Positions 41,563-52,617 are shown, numbered from the stretch's first letter. The stretch: 64,000 nucleotides of DNA from Pseudoxanthomonas dokdonensis (GCF_001431405.1 NZ_LDJL01000001.1:248001-312000); one strand, 5' to 3'. Program-made: numbers and translations. Notes: generated from the sequence alone by a model not told the origin.

Positions 41563-42420
41563 TCAGGGTTTGACGAAGCGCAGGGTCATCCGGTCGCTCT
41601 CGCCGATGGTCTGGTACTTGGCGTTGTCGGCCTCGTCGTGGCGATTGGATGGCGGCAGCGTCCACACGCCGTTGGGGTGATCCTTGCTGTCACGCGGGTT
41701 GGCGTTGATTTCGCTGCTTTCCTGCAGTTTGAAGCCGGCCGCCGTCGCCATGGCAATCACCTGATCCTGGCCGACGTAGCCGCTCTTGTCGTCCTTGCCG
41801 ACCGCCGCATTGGCGCGATGCTCGACCACGCCCAGGGTGCCGCCGGACTTGAGCACTTCGAAGAAGCCCTTGAACATGTCCTCGGCCTGGCCCGCGCCCA
41901 TCCAGTTGTGGACGTTGCGGAAGGTCAGCACCAGATCGGCCGAGTCCGGTGCACCGAACACCGGCTTGGCCGGATCGTAGGCAACTACCCTGGCTTTGTC
42001 GTACTGCGCCGCACCGGCGGCGAACATCGCATCGAGCTTGTCGCGCGAACGCTGCTGGTAGTCACGACCGCCACCGGCGGGCAGGGTGGTGGGATCAACC
42101 ACGGCAGCCACGTACTGGCCACTGTCGCGCAGGTAGGGCGCCAGGATTTCGGCATACCAGCCGCCGCCGGGGGTGATTTCGACCACGGTCTGGTCCGGCT
42201 TGAGGCCGAAGAAAGCGAGTGTCTGCGCCGGATGCCGATAGCTGTCACGGGCGACGTTGTCGGCGCTGCGCCAGTCACCCTTGATGACGGCTGCCAGGGC
42301 GGCATCCTCACTTGCCTGCTGGATGGGTGCGGCGGTCTGTTCGGCACCGGCGGTCAACGGCGCGGCCAGCGCCAGCAACAGACAGGCCGGCAACAGACGA
42401 GCGGAAAATAGGCTGTTCAT
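41563..42420 (-). CDS. exported class I SAM-methyltransferase-like protein
   Basis: 285 residues. The N-terminus is a strong signal peptide (LLPACLLLALAAPLTAGAEQ). The rest has a Rossmann methyltransferase core: VVEITPGGGWYAEILAPYLRDSGQYVAAVVDP for motif I and ADLVLTFRNVHNW for motif IV, then VLKSGGTLGVVEHRA. Members of COG4798 with signal peptides are found in many proteobacteria. Their role is unknown, and a periplasmic SAM-dependent reaction is hard to explain because SAM is cytosolic. The start at 42420 is set by the signal peptide. Confidence 0.78.
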   Translation of the reverse strand: MNSLFSARLLPACLLLALAAPLTAGAEQTAAPIQQASEDAALAAVIKGDWRSADNVARDSYRHPAQTLAFFGLKPDQTVVEITPGGGWYAEILAPYLRDSGQYVAAVVDPTTLPAGGGRDYQQRSRDKLDAMFAAGAAQYDKARVVAYDPAKPVFGAPDSADLVLTFRNVHNWMGAGQAEDMFKGFFEVLKSGGTLGVVEHRANAAVGKDDKSGYVGQDQVIAMATAAGFKLQESSEINANPRDSKDHPNGVWTLPPSNRHDEADNAKYQTIGESDRMTLRFVKP

Positions 42421-42529
42421 GGCGAGGTGATCCCGGTTCGGATAGAGATGCCGAGGGTAGCATGCAGCCCCACACCGGCCTTGTTGCAAGGCGGTATCAT
42501 CGCCCCAGGCCAACCTGGATTGCCTGCCC

Positions 42530-43246
42530 ATGGACTTCGTCAAGGTTCTGCGTTCTCTGGAAGAGATACTGTTTGAAGTACTGACCTGGCTGGTGATCTA
42601 TCCACGCCAGTTGTGGAAGATCATCCGCCAGCCACGACGGGTGGCCGCGCAGGTGCGCGATGAAGTCGCCAAGCCGCTCGAGCAGCGCTATACCGACTCG
42701 ATAAGCCCGGCATTGTTCCTGATGCTTTCGGTACTGCTGGCGCATTTCCTGGAAATCCTGCTGCAGGTCGCGCTGCCGAAAGTGGCGATGCCGGTGACCG
42801 GCTATGTCTTCAGCAACCAGAAAGCGGTGCTGGCCTATCGCTCGGCTGCATTCGCGATATGGCCGCTGGCGGCGACGGTCTATCTGCTGCTGCGGCAGCA
42901 CAAACAGGTGCAGCCAGACAATCTGCGCGCACCGTTTTCCGAGCAGTGCTATCTTGTCGCGCCGTTCGCGGTGGCGCTGTCGCTGGGGGTGTCGTTGCTG
43001 CTGATGTTCGAGGCCCGCCTGCAGCTGGTCGCCATCGGCCTGATCGTGCTGGCCAGTGGCTGGTACCTGGGCGTGCAGATCTGGTGGATGCGGGTACGCC
43101 TGCAGCGCGGCCTTGCCGACGCCGTGTTCTCCGCGTTGCTGGTGATCGCCGTCGGCCTGGCAATCAACCTGTTCTTCGGCTCATTGCTGCCGACCCGGCA
43201 TGCCGGCAATCATCACGCTCAGGCCAGCTTGAGCGAGTCCGGATAA
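42530..43246 (+). CDS. polytopic membrane protein of unknown function
   Basis: 238 residues. The N-terminal 60 residues are amphipathic and basic ([22 protein letters not shown]). Five hydrophobic segments follow, for example [35 protein letters not shown] and [18 protein letters not shown]. No transporter motif is recognisable; a Yip1-like or accessory envelope protein is possible. The 3' end overlaps the end of the convergent aceK gene by 28 bases. It diverges from the methyltransferase gene with about 110 bases between starts. Confidence 0.72.
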   Translation: MDFVKVLRSLEEILFEVLTWLVIYPRQLWKIIRQPRRVAAQVRDEVAKPLEQRYTDSISPALFLMLSVLLAHFLEILLQVALPKVAMPVTGYVFSNQKAVLAYRSAAFAIWPLAATVYLLLRQHKQVQPDNLRAPFSEQCYLVAPFAVALSLGVSLLLMFEARLQLVAIGLIVLASGWYLGVQIWWMRVRLQRGLADAVFSALLVIAVGLAINLFFGSLLPTRHAGNHHAQASLSESG

Positions 43247-44928
43247 GGCGGCGTGTCCGGGTAGTCGCCGGCGGCCAGCCGCGCCTGCAGATCGCGCCAC
43301 CACTGCGGCTGGAACAACTCGCCATGGACCGCCTTCAAGGCCTTGGCCAAGGGCGCGGGCAGGCCGAGGAACTGTGGAAACCGTTCCGGGAAGACATCCC
43401 GCGGGCCGACGTAGAACCACGGGCCGTCGGACATTTCTTCTTCGTAGTTGCGGGGCACCGGGTAGTCGCGGAAATCGCATTCGGTGACCAGGCAGAGTTC
43501 GTCATAGTCATAGAACACCGCGCGGCCGTGCCGGGTCATGCCGAAGTTCTTCAGCAGCATGTCGCCGGGGAAGATGTTGTTGCGTGCCATGTCCTTGATC
43601 GCCTGGCCATAGTCCAGCGCCGCCTGGCGGGTCGCCTGCGGGGTCTGTTCGCGCAGGTACAGATTCAGCGGCCGCAGCCGGCGTTGCACGTAACACAGGT
43701 GGATGACCAGGTAATCGCCATCTTCGCTGACGCTGCTGGCGCAGCCGCTGGTCAATTCCTGCAGCAAGGCCGGCGAAAAGCGCGACTTCGGAAAACGCAG
43801 GAACCGGTACGGTTGCGCATCCAGCAGCCGGCCGACGCGGTCCAGATGGAAGACCAGCGCGTACTTGTCCTGCACGTCCTGCTGGCTCATCTGCTTGGGA
43901 TAGGCGAAGCGGTCGCGGATGACCTTGAACACCAGCGGATAGCTGGGCAGGGTGAACACCGCCATGACCATGCCGGGGGTACCTTCGGCATGCACCAGCT
44001 GCTCGCTGGCGTGGCTGACGAAATGGCGCGAGAAGGTGCGGAAGCGTTCGGTCTTTCCCTGCTTGGCGCGACCGAGCACGGTGTAGATCTCGTCAATCGG
44101 TTTGTTCGGCATCAGCGAGCGCAGGAACACCACCGCATCGCCGACCGTGGGCAGGTCGGCATGGAAATAGCTGCGTGAGTAGCTGAACAGATGGGTGACG
44201 TCGGCGCGACTGGTCAGCACCGCCTCGACCCGGATGCGTCCGTCCTGGTTGACCAGCGCGATGATGCATGGCGAGAAGCGATGCTCGCCCAGCACGCGCC
44301 CGACCAGATAGGCACGGCGTTCGCGATAGAACACCGTGTCCAGCAGCTCAATCGAGCGGACCGGATTCTCGCCCCAGTGGGCCAGGTCATCCTGCAGACG
44401 CACCGCGACCGCCGCCGCACAGCGGGCCTGGTGGGCGAACGGGATCGCGAACGGATAGTCCTGCAACACCCGCATGAAGGTATCGACCGGTCGCAGTTCG
44501 GACACCGCATAGCTGTGCCGGGCGACCGGATGGGTGATGGCATCGGTCGGTTCGATGTCCCAGGCCACGAACTCGATATCGGGGTCGACCCCGCGGGTCC
44601 TGAAGAAGCGCCGGGTCAGGGTATTGAAGAAGGTCTTGTACAACTCGCGATCGATCAGCGGCGCGATCTGGCTGGCGTAGTCATCGCGCACCGCCGTCCA
44701 CAGCTCGCGATCATGCGCGTGGTCCAGCAACGCCGCCTGCAGGCGCAACGCGCATTCGGCGATGCACTGGTCGTACAACTCGATGCGCTCGACCGCGTCG
44801 CTGCGGGCAGCGGCCCAGTCCATCTGTTCGAAGCGGCGCTTGGCGCGGGCCGAGATCTCCGAGAAGCGCGCGTGGTAATCCGCGAACGCGTCATGGATGA
44901 GCCGGGCCAGCATATGGGGATCAGACAT
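43219..44928 (-). CDS. aceK: isocitrate dehydrogenase kinase/phosphatase AceK
   Basis: 569 residues from ATG 44928, close to the E. coli length; upstream in-frame sequence is not conserved. The N-terminal regulatory domain starts [32 protein letters not shown]. The kinase core shows [43 protein letters not shown] and the nucleotide/metal region [22 protein letters not shown]. AceK phosphorylates and dephosphorylates Icd to divide carbon between the TCA cycle and the glyoxylate shunt. It lies directly downstream of icd on the same strand. A terminator-like hairpin stands between the two genes. Confidence 0.95.
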   Translation of the reverse strand: MSDPHMLARLIHDAFADYHARFSEISARAKRRFEQMDWAAARSDAVERIELYDQCIAECALRLQAALLDHAHDRELWTAVRDDYASQIAPLIDRELYKTFFNTLTRRFFRTRGVDPDIEFVAWDIEPTDAITHPVARHSYAVSELRPVDTFMRVLQDYPFAIPFAHQARCAAAVAVRLQDDLAHWGENPVRSIELLDTVFYRERRAYLVGRVLGEHRFSPCIIALVNQDGRIRVEAVLTSRADVTHLFSYSRSYFHADLPTVGDAVVFLRSLMPNKPIDEIYTVLGRAKQGKTERFRTFSRHFVSHASEQLVHAEGTPGMVMAVFTLPSYPLVFKVIRDRFAYPKQMSQQDVQDKYALVFHLDRVGRLLDAQPYRFLRFPKSRFSPALLQELTSGCASSVSEDGDYLVIHLCYVQRRLRPLNLYLREQTPQATRQAALDYGQAIKDMARNNIFPGDMLLKNFGMTRHGRAVFYDYDELCLVTECDFRDYPVPRNYEEEMSDGPWFYVGPRDVFPERFPQFLGLPAPLAKALKAVHGELFQPQWWRDLQARLAAGDYPDTPPYPDSLKLA

Positions 44929-45041
44929 GCCCGCATGGTAGCCGCGATCCGCGGCGGCGGGTGCGGTCAGCAAGGTAACGCCGGCAGGCGCCAGGCGACC
45001 GAGGTTCAATGTGACCCGGCGCGGTGATCGGCTGAAAAGCA

Positions 45042-45067
45042 GAACGCCCGGCCAAAACCGGGCGTTC
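45042..45067 (-). terminator. terminator after icd
   Basis: GAACGCCCGG (45042-45051) pairs with CCGGGCGTTC (45058-45067) around CCAAAA. On the minus strand the stem is followed by TGCTTTTC. It lies between icd and aceK and would reduce aceK expression relative to icd. Confidence 0.75.
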
Positions 45068-45091
45068 GCGGGTACATCAGCAGGGGCTGTT

Positions 45092-46420
<1,329 letters not shown>

Positions 46421-46599
46421 GGAAAACTCCCGGTATTGAAAGCGATCGCCGGCAACGGCAATCGGGTGGGGTGAACGCAACAGGGCTGCTCCGCACGCTG
46501 GTGCCCGGCGCAGCAGGACCCCCATTGTCGCGGTTTACAAGGTCAAGGGCAAAGCCAGCCGATGTCGCCGGGACAAGCCGCGTGATGGCGTTGCCGGTA

Positions 46600-46632
46600 C
46601 CAAAAAAATGGGCGTGGTGGTGACCACGCCCA
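46600..46632 (-). terminator. rho-independent terminator of the lipoprotein gene
   Basis: TGGGCGTGGT (46609-46618) pairs with ACCACGCCCA (46623-46632), loop GGTG. On the minus strand the stem is followed by a run of seven T (46602-46608 as A on the plus strand). It is a textbook intrinsic terminator 45 bases after the lipoprotein stop. Confidence 0.88.
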
Positions 46633-46676
46633 AACTTGCCCCACCGGGGTGGGAGAGAGAGGAGGAGCTGCTGCGG

Positions 46677-47177
46677 TTACTTCACTTCGATTTGCTGGGT
46701 CATGCCGGCGGGCTGGCCATTGACCATCACGTCGACCTTGTAGGTGCCAGCCGGCCACGGCTTGTCGTTGCTGAATTCAATGTTGGTGGTGCCCATGCCG
46801 TCAGCGGTGCCGGTAGCGGATTTCTGACCGGCCACCTGGCCATCCTGGTAAGTCAGCTTGGCGTCGATGGTGGCGTTGGCGGCATCGGCGGCCTGGGTGT
46901 TGACCGAGACGATGATCTTGTCGCTGGGCGCGAAGGTGCTGATGCCGGTAACGCTCTTGTCAGCCGCGGCGGTGTTGCCGACGGTGACCGAGGTCGCCGC
47001 CACCGGGGCGGCCGGTTCCATCGGTGCAGGCGCCGGGGTCGGTTCGGTCATCGGCTCGGACGCTGCCGGCGGGGTCGCCATGTCGTCATGGTTTTCCTTC
47101 TTGCAGCCGGCGAATGCGACGGTGCCGGCCAGGGCGATCAGCAATGCATAGGAAGTACGGTTGAGTTTCATGTTCAT
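46677..47177 (-). CDS. lipoprotein of unknown function
   Basis: 166 residues from ATG 47177, with AGAGGA upstream. The lipoprotein signal ends in VAFAGC, giving Cys24. A Pro/Ala/Glu-rich linker leads to a beta-sandwich-like domain: FAPSDKIIVSVNTQAADAANATIDAKLTYQ, then WPAGTYKVDVMVNGQPAGMTQQIEVK. The pattern resembles immunoglobulin-like envelope domains; I cannot name a family. It is followed by a strong terminator and preceded by the LysM gene on the same strand, so the two may share a transcript. Confidence 0.72.
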   Translation of the reverse strand: MNMKLNRTSYALLIALAGTVAFAGCKKENHDDMATPPAASEPMTEPTPAPAPMEPAAPVAATSVTVGNTAAADKSVTGISTFAPSDKIIVSVNTQAADAANATIDAKLTYQDGQVAGQKSATGTADGMGTTNIEFSNDKPWPAGTYKVDVMVNGQPAGMTQQIEVK

Positions 47178-47229
47178 GGAATCATTCCTCTGGATTTGAA
47201 AAAGAGGCGGCACGGATGTCGTCGCCGGA

Positions 47230-47541
47230 TTATTCGGTCGGGGGCAGCTTGATTGTCTGGCCCGGGAAAATACGGTCCGGATCGTCGATGACATCCCGGT
47301 TGGCTTCGAAAATCATCTTCCATGCGCCAGCCTTGCCGTAGTGCTTCTGGGCAATGCTGGACAAGGTGTCGCCCTTGGCGATGGTGTAGGAAGCGGCCTG
47401 CGGGCCGCCTACGCCGACGATGTCCTCGGTGCTGTCCACGCGTGCCGTCACGCCGGAAAAATCGGCCTTTTCCTTGATGTTCTCGGTGGAGTCGACCTTG
47501 GCGGTCACGCCGGAGAAATCCGCTTTCTTGTCATTGCTCAT
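47230..47541 (-). CDS. small LysM-domain protein
   Basis: 103 residues from ATG 47541, which has AAGGG nine bases upstream; two earlier in-frame ATGs lack spacing for a ribosome site. No signal peptide is present. The N-terminal part holds two near-identical 19-residue repeats (KADFSGVTAKVDSTENI and KADFSGVTARVDSTEDI). The C-terminal part is one LysM domain: YTIAKGDTLSSIAQKHYG, ending DRIFPGQTIKLP. It resembles Kbp/YgaU-type cytosolic LysM proteins that respond to osmotic or potassium stress, except that the BON domain is replaced by the short repeats. Confidence 0.8.
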   Translation of the reverse strand: MSNDKKADFSGVTAKVDSTENIKEKADFSGVTARVDSTEDIVGVGGPQAASYTIAKGDTLSSIAQKHYGKAGAWKMIFEANRDVIDDPDRIFPGQTIKLPPTE

Positions 47542-47644
47542 ATCGGTCATCCCTTTGGATGCTGGAACCGACACAAGACTTGCACGCGCTCTGTTAAGAA
47601 AGCATGTGACCAGTGTGAAAACCAGGCGCCACCGTTAATGCGCG

Positions 47645-48460
47645 CTATTGGCGCAGGTCGCGGACCGGCACCGGTGGCAGGAACCCCGGCGTGGCCCGCC
47701 AGGGGTTTATGTCCAGTCCACCGCGGCGGGTATAGCGCGCCTCGACCGACAGTTGCTGCGGCTGGCAATGGTTAATCAGGTCATGGAAGATGCGCTCGAC
47801 GCACTGCTCGTGGAAGCCGGCATGGTCGCGGAAGCTGACCAGGTAACGCAGCAGTCCTTCGCGATTGATGGGCGCGCCGTGATAGCGGATCTCCAGCGTC
47901 GCCCAGTCCGGTTGCCCGGTGACCGGGCAATTGGACTTCAACAGATCCGAGAACAGGATTTCGGTGACCGGGCCACCGGCAAGCGTGCCCAGATAATCCG
48001 CATTGGGCGGACCGTAGTCGTTGATTTCCAGCGACAGCCCATCCAGCGACTCGCCCTTGCGGTGCTGCTGCATGTCCGGCAGCCCCAGGCTGACCCGGAC
48101 CACGGCGCCGGCGCGTGCCGACAGATCGTTGCCGATCCGCTCGCATACCGCCGCCGGACTGTTGAAACGCACGCCGTTGAGCGAGTTGAGGTACAGCTTG
48201 AGTGACTTGGACTCGATCAATGCCGGCGAGTCGAATGGCACGTACAGGGTGGCGGTGCCGACGCAGGGCTTGCCACCGGCATCCAGCCAGCTCAGTTCAT
48301 AGGCATGCCAGCGATCATGGCCGATGAAGGGCAGGGCATTGTCGTCAATGCCCATCGCGGCGCGGGCGCCGGCGCGCGGGATCGGGAACAGCAGGCCGGG
48401 ATCGTAGCGGTCGGGATAGGCGACTTCGCGGCCCAGCGAGGAGTCTTCGGGGGTATTCAT
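47645..48460 (-). CDS. queF: NADPH-dependent 7-cyano-7-deazaguanine reductase QueF
   Basis: 271 residues, the long two-domain (YqcD-like) form. Catalytic Cys178 is in the [11 protein letters not shown] motif and the substrate region is [26 protein letters not shown]. The NADPH motif lies at the N-terminal half around [13 protein letters not shown]. QueF reduces preQ0 to preQ1 in queuosine biosynthesis. The ATG at 48460 is chosen; an upstream in-frame ATG lies inside a hairpin. No other queuosine gene is in the window. Confidence 0.93.
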   Translation of the reverse strand: MNTPEDSSLGREVAYPDRYDPGLLFPIPRAGARAAMGIDDNALPFIGHDRWHAYELSWLDAGGKPCVGTATLYVPFDSPALIESKSLKLYLNSLNGVRFNSPAAVCERIGNDLSARAGAVVRVSLGLPDMQQHRKGESLDGLSLEINDYGPPNADYLGTLAGGPVTEILFSDLLKSNCPVTGQPDWATLEIRYHGAPINREGLLRYLVSFRDHAGFHEQCVERIFHDLINHCQPQQLSVEARYTRRGGLDINPWRATPGFLPPVPVRDLRQ

Positions 48461-48481
48461 GGCGGCCATTTTACGGCCGCC
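48461..48481 (-). promoter_or_regulatory. hairpin touching the queF start
   Basis: GGCGGCC (48461-48467) pairs with GGCCGCC (48475-48481) directly next to the queF ATG. It could sequester the ribosome site. It does not show the conserved bases of a preQ1 riboswitch that I can recognise. Confidence 0.35.
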
Positions 48482-48541
48482 AGCTGTCGCCGCGACTTGA
48501 CCAGTGTCCGCGGCGGCGGATTGATTCAGCGTCGGTCGCGG

Positions 48542-49879
48542 TTATGAGGCCCGATCAGCGGAGGGCTGGTCCAGATAATCCAGTGCCACCTGCAGCAGGG
48601 CGCGGAAACCGACGTCCAGCGCCTGTTCGTCGAGCAGGAATTGCGGTGAATGGTTGCTGGGGGCGGTCGCCGGATCAATGCCGGCCGAGGTCGCGCCGAC
48701 GAAGAAGAACATCCCCGGCACCTGCTGCGCGTACAGTGAAAAGTCTTCCGCGCCCATCTGCAGCGGTGGCTCGATCACGTTGTCAGCACCGACCACTGCC
48801 TGCAGGCTGGGCAGCATGCGCGCGGTCAGCGCCGGGTCGTTGATGGTGGCCGGGTTGCCGTCGGTGGAAGGGATATGGGTCTCGACCCTGGCGCCGTGGG
48901 CAGCGGCGATGTGCTCGGAGACGTTTTCCAGATCGGCGAAGATCTTCTTGCGCATGTCGGCATCGAAGGTGCGGATGGTGCCTTCCAGTTCGACATCGTC
49001 GGGAATGATGTTGTAGCGCACGCCACCATTGAACATGCCGAAGGTCAGCACCGCCGGCTGTTTGGCCAGGTCACTGCGGCGCGAGACGATGGTCTGCGCG
49101 CTGCCGACCAGATCCGCGGCGGCGACAATCGGGTCGATGCCGCCCCACGGCCTTGAGCCATGGGTCTGGCGACCGATGACCTTGATGTTGAACTTGTCCG
49201 ACGCTGCCATCAGCGGTCCCTGGCGAACGCCGATCTGGCCGACCGGAATCGACGAGAACACATGCAGGCCGAACACGGCCTCCGGCTTGAAGTCCTTGAA
49301 CAGGCCCTCGGCCAGCATCAGTGATGCGCCACCTTCCTCGCCGGCCGGTGCGCCCTCCTCGGCGGGCTGGAAAATCAGCATCACTTCACCCGGCAGTTGT
49401 TCGCGCATGCCGACCAGCGCTTCAGCCACCCCCATCAGGATGCTGGTGTGGGCGTCATGACCGCAGGCATGCATCACTCCGACCTGCCTGCCGTTGTAGT
49501 CGGTGGTGACCCGTGAGGCGAAAGCCAGGCCGGTGGCCTCGGTGACCGGCAGCGCGTCCATGTCCGCGCGCAGGGCGATGCGCGGCCCCGGTTTGCCGCC
49601 CTTGATGATCGCGACCACGCCATGGTGGGCGATGTCGGTCCGCGGTCGCAGGCCCAGCGTGCGCAGATGCTCGGCGACCTTGGCCGCGGTCCGCTGTTCG
49701 CGGTTGGACAGCTCCGGATGGGCATGCAGATCACGGCGCCAGTCGACGATCCGGGCGTCCAGCTGCTGCGCTGCCTGGCTGACCGCCGGGCGCTCGCTGG
49801 CGGCGGTCTGGGCGAGCGCACTGCCGCTGGCAAGCAACAACAGGACGGCGGCGGCCAATGGTCGATGATGGATATGCAT
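48542..49879 (-). CDS. exported M20 family amidohydrolase/carboxypeptidase
   Basis: 445 residues with a signal peptide ending at ALAQ (about residue 24). The M20D/AmhX/hippurate-hydrolase type is shown by WRRDLHAHPELSNRE, RADMDALPVTE, MHACGHDAHTSILMG with metal ligands, FQPAEEGAPAGEEGGA and the dimerisation domain. Such enzymes remove acyl groups from amino acids or peptides. Location in the periplasm or outside suggests scavenging of acylated amino acids. Single gene on the minus strand, divergent from the TSUP permease gene. Confidence 0.88.
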   Translation of the reverse strand: MHIHHRPLAAAVLLLLASGSALAQTAASERPAVSQAAQQLDARIVDWRRDLHAHPELSNREQRTAAKVAEHLRTLGLRPRTDIAHHGVVAIIKGGKPGPRIALRADMDALPVTEATGLAFASRVTTDYNGRQVGVMHACGHDAHTSILMGVAEALVGMREQLPGEVMLIFQPAEEGAPAGEEGGASLMLAEGLFKDFKPEAVFGLHVFSSIPVGQIGVRQGPLMAASDKFNIKVIGRQTHGSRPWGGIDPIVAAADLVGSAQTIVSRRSDLAKQPAVLTFGMFNGGVRYNIIPDDVELEGTIRTFDADMRKKIFADLENVSEHIAAAHGARVETHIPSTDGNPATINDPALTARMLPSLQAVVGADNVIEPPLQMGAEDFSLYAQQVPGMFFFVGATSAGIDPATAPSNHSPQFLLDEQALDVGFRALLQVALDYLDQPSADRAS

Positions 49880-50055
49880 GAAAACCCCGATGGAAGAAGA
49901 AGCGGTCTGGCAACCGCAGCGACGACTGTACCGGTTGCGGCCGTTGGTGCAAGCCGGCGCGGGCGGCTCGAGCTGGGCAGCGGTGATGCGGCCGCAGGAC
50001 GAACTGATTGCAGTGGCCTAGAATGCCGCGCCCCCTTCCTCGCCGGCGCCCGTCC

Positions 50056-50841
50056 ATGCCCGATCTTGCGTTGCAGATCCTGTTGCTGTTGTTCCTGGCC
50101 GGCCTGATCGCCGGTTTCATCGATGCCATCGCCGGCGGTGGCGGCATGATCACCATCCCGGCGATGTTGCTGGCCGGAATCCCGCCCTTGCAGGCGCTGG
50201 GGACCAACAAGCTGCAGTCGCTGTTCGGTTCCGGTGCGGCCAGTTGGACCTATGCCCGCCACGGCCACGTAGATCTGCGCGGCCAGCTGCCGATGGTGCT
50301 GACCGCGGCCCTCGGTGCAGGTCTGGGCGCGGCGCTGGCCACGGTCATCCCCGGCGATGTGCTGAAGGCTTTCCTGCCGCTGCTGTTGCTGGCCATTGCG
50401 CTGTACTTCGGCTTCAAGCCCAACATCGGTGATGTCGATCAGCACCGGGTGATCAGTGAGCGTACGTTCGCGATGACCTTCGTGCCGGCGCTGGGCTTCT
50501 ACGATGGCGTGTTCGGGCCGGGTACCGGTTCGTTCCTGATGCTCGGTTTCGTGGCGCTGGCCGGTTACGGCATCCTCAAGGCCACCGCGCACACCAAGTT
50601 CCTCAATTTCGGCTCCAACGTCGGTGCCTTCGTGGTGTTCGTCGGCGTCGGCGCGGTGATCTGGAAGGTCGGCCTGGCGATGGGCGCGGGCCAGTTCATC
50701 GGCGCCCAGCTCGGTTCGCGGTTTGCGATGAAGCAGGGCGCCAAAGTCATCAAGCCGTTGCTGGTGACGGTGTCGATTGCGCTGGCGATCCGGTTGCTGG
50801 CCGATCCGCAGCAGCCGCTACGCGTGTGGCTGGGACTGTAG
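50056..50841 (+). CDS. TSUP family (TauE/SafE, YfcA-like) membrane permease
   Basis: 261 residues from ATG 50056. Seven to eight hydrophobic segments and two TSUP signature halves are visible: GFIDAIAGGGGMITIPAMLLAG and LGFYDGVFGPGTGSFLMLGFV. Members move sulfite, sulfoacetate or other small organic anions, often as exporters. No sulfur gene lies next to it, so the substrate is open. The C-terminus KPLLVTVSIALAIRLLADP is typical. Confidence 0.88.
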   Translation: MPDLALQILLLLFLAGLIAGFIDAIAGGGGMITIPAMLLAGIPPLQALGTNKLQSLFGSGAASWTYARHGHVDLRGQLPMVLTAALGAGLGAALATVIPGDVLKAFLPLLLLAIALYFGFKPNIGDVDQHRVISERTFAMTFVPALGFYDGVFGPGTGSFLMLGFVALAGYGILKATAHTKFLNFGSNVGAFVVFVGVGAVIWKVGLAMGAGQFIGAQLGSRFAMKQGAKVIKPLLVTVSIALAIRLLADPQQPLRVWLGL

Positions 50842-50900
50842 ATCCAGCCTGATCCGCCGGATCGCCGGCTGCCATCAATCGCCACACCCGGCGTGGCCCG

Positions 50901-51752
50901 TCAGCGGAACACCACCGTGCGGTGCCCATTCAACAGGATCCGGTGCTCGACATGGCGGCGGACCGCGCGCGCCAGCACCAGCGATTCGGTATCGCTGCCC
51001 AGCCGGACCAGATCGCGTGGCGTCATGGCATGGTCGACGCGGGCGATGTCCTGCTCGATGATCGGGCCTTCGTCCAGGTCGCCGGTCACGTAGTGGGCGG
51101 TCGCGCCGATGATCTTGACCCCGCGCTGGTGTGCCTGGTGATATGGCCGCGCGCCCTTGAAGCTGGGCAGGAAGCTGTGGTGGATGTTGATCGCGCGGCC
51201 GGCCAGCGCATCGCACAAGCGCGGTGACAGGATCTGCATGTAACGCGCCAGCACGGTCAGGTCGATGCGCTCGAGATCGATCAGCTGCAGCAGCTGCGAT
51301 TCCTGTTCGGCGCGGTTGCCCTGGTTTACCGGCAGATGGTGGAAGGCAATGCCGTAGGACGCGGCCAGCGGCCGGAAGTCCTCGTGATTGGACGCCACCG
51401 CGGCGATATCTACCGGCAGCTGGCCGCTGTGGGCGCGGAACAACAGGTCGTTGAGGCAGTGGCCCTGCTTGCTGACCAGCACCAGCAGCCGTGCACGGCG
51501 CCGGGCATCGTGCATCTGCCAGTCCATTGCATAGACATCGGCCAGCGAGGCGAAACCTTCTTCCAGCGTCTCGACTTCGGCCTGCCCCGGCACATCGAAA
51601 TGCACGCGCAGGAAGAAGCGACCGGATTCCTCGTCACCGAACTGCTGCGCGTCGATGATGTTGCAGCCGGCCTCGTACAGCAGCCCGGTGACGCGGTAGA
51701 CGATGCCGGTGCGATCTGGGCAGGAGAGGGTGAGTATGTATTGCTGGCGCAT
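50901..51752 (-). CDS. purU: formyltetrahydrofolate deformylase PurU
   Basis: 283 residues. An N-terminal ACT domain (YILTLSCPDRTGIVYRVTGLLYEAGCNIIDAQQF) is followed by the formyltransferase-fold catalytic domain: VLVSKQGHCLNDLLF, AAVASNHEDFRPLA, LARYMQILSP, NIHHSFLPSFKGARPYHQA and GATAHYVTGDLDEGPII. PurU hydrolyses 10-formyl-THF to formate and THF, supplying formate for PurT and balancing one-carbon pools. The length and motif set are normal. Confidence 0.95.
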   Translation of the reverse strand: MRQQYILTLSCPDRTGIVYRVTGLLYEAGCNIIDAQQFGDEESGRFFLRVHFDVPGQAEVETLEEGFASLADVYAMDWQMHDARRRARLLVLVSKQGHCLNDLLFRAHSGQLPVDIAAVASNHEDFRPLAASYGIAFHHLPVNQGNRAEQESQLLQLIDLERIDLTVLARYMQILSPRLCDALAGRAINIHHSFLPSFKGARPYHQAHQRGVKIIGATAHYVTGDLDEGPIIEQDIARVDHAMTPRDLVRLGSDTESLVLARAVRRHVEHRILLNGHRTVVFR

Positions 51753-51841
51753 CCGTGGACCTGCAGTGGCAAGGCGCTGACGTCAGCGCGCGACGTGTAT
51801 GCGGGGATGCCGGCCGGCTGTCCTGGCGCGCACGTACGTGC

Positions 51842-52591
51842 TCAGTCGCTTTTCAATTCGGCGACAAAATCGTAGGCGTCGCCGCGATAGTAGGAGCGGG
51901 TCGATTCGACCACCCGTCCATCTTCCAGAAACGCACGTCGCTCGACCAGCAGGCCAGGCGCGCCCACCGCCAGCTGCAGATGGCGGGCGGCTTCCTCGTC
52001 CAGGGCCACCGCGCGCAGCCGCTGCAAGGCACGCTTGGGCCGGTTGCCGTGCGCTTCCAGCGCCTCGTACAGCGAGGTGGTGACGCTCTCCGGATTGGGC
52101 AGCAGTGCGTGCGGCACCAGCGTGCGCTCGATCGCAATCGGCGAACCGTCGACGTGGCGCAGCCGGTACATGCGGACCACGCCGCTACCGGGCGACAGGT
52201 TGAGTGCCATCGACTCTTCCGGGGTCACTTCGCCGATGCTGCGCTCGAGAAAGCGCACCTGCGGATTGAGGCCGCGCTCGCGCAGGTCATCGGTAAAGCT
52301 GGTCAGGCGCGAGAACTGGCGCAGAATGCGTTCGGCGACGAAGGTGCCGGCGCCTTGCCGCTGGACCAGCAGATCGCTTTCGATCAGCCCGGCCAGCGCC
52401 TTGCGGATGGTGACCCGCGACAACGAAAGCAGACTGGCCAGATCGCGTTCGCTCGGCAGCGCCTGGCCCGGTTTTAGAATGCCGGCATCCATCAGGTTCT
52501 GCAGCGCGCGGCGCAGGCGCAGATAGGCAACGGCGCGAGTGGACTCACCGGTCTGCAGGCGTTGGTATTCGTCGAAGAGGGCTTTTTGCAT
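51842..52591 (-). CDS. GntR/HutC-family transcriptional regulator
   Basis: 249 residues from ATG 52591. The N-terminal winged helix is AYLRLRRALQNLMDAGILKPGQALPSERDLASLLSLSRVTIRKALAGLIESDLLVQRQGAGTFVA. The C-terminal UTRA sensor has PEESMALNLSPGSGVVRMYRLRHVDGSPIAIERTLVP and ends ESTRSYYRGDAYDFVAEL. It resembles NagR/PhnF-type regulators that bind small phosphorylated or amino-sugar ligands. It is divergent from zwf, with two mirror-image candidate operators between them, so control of zwf-pgl and of itself is likely. Confidence 0.88.
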   Translation of the reverse strand: MQKALFDEYQRLQTGESTRAVAYLRLRRALQNLMDAGILKPGQALPSERDLASLLSLSRVTIRKALAGLIESDLLVQRQGAGTFVAERILRQFSRLTSFTDDLRERGLNPQVRFLERSIGEVTPEESMALNLSPGSGVVRMYRLRHVDGSPIAIERTLVPHALLPNPESVTTSLYEALEAHGNRPKRALQRLRAVALDEEAARHLQLAVGAPGLLVERRAFLEDGRVVESTRSYYRGDAYDFVAELKSD

Positions 52592-52600
52592 GAGTTGAAA

Positions 52601-52617
52601 ATACCAGTGCCGTACCA
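52601..52617. promoter_or_regulatory. candidate GntR operator, regulator-proximal copy
   Basis: ATACCAGTGCCGTACCA lies 9 bases before the regulator start. Its reverse complement matches the copy at 52672-52688 at 14 of 17 positions. Confidence 0.55.
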
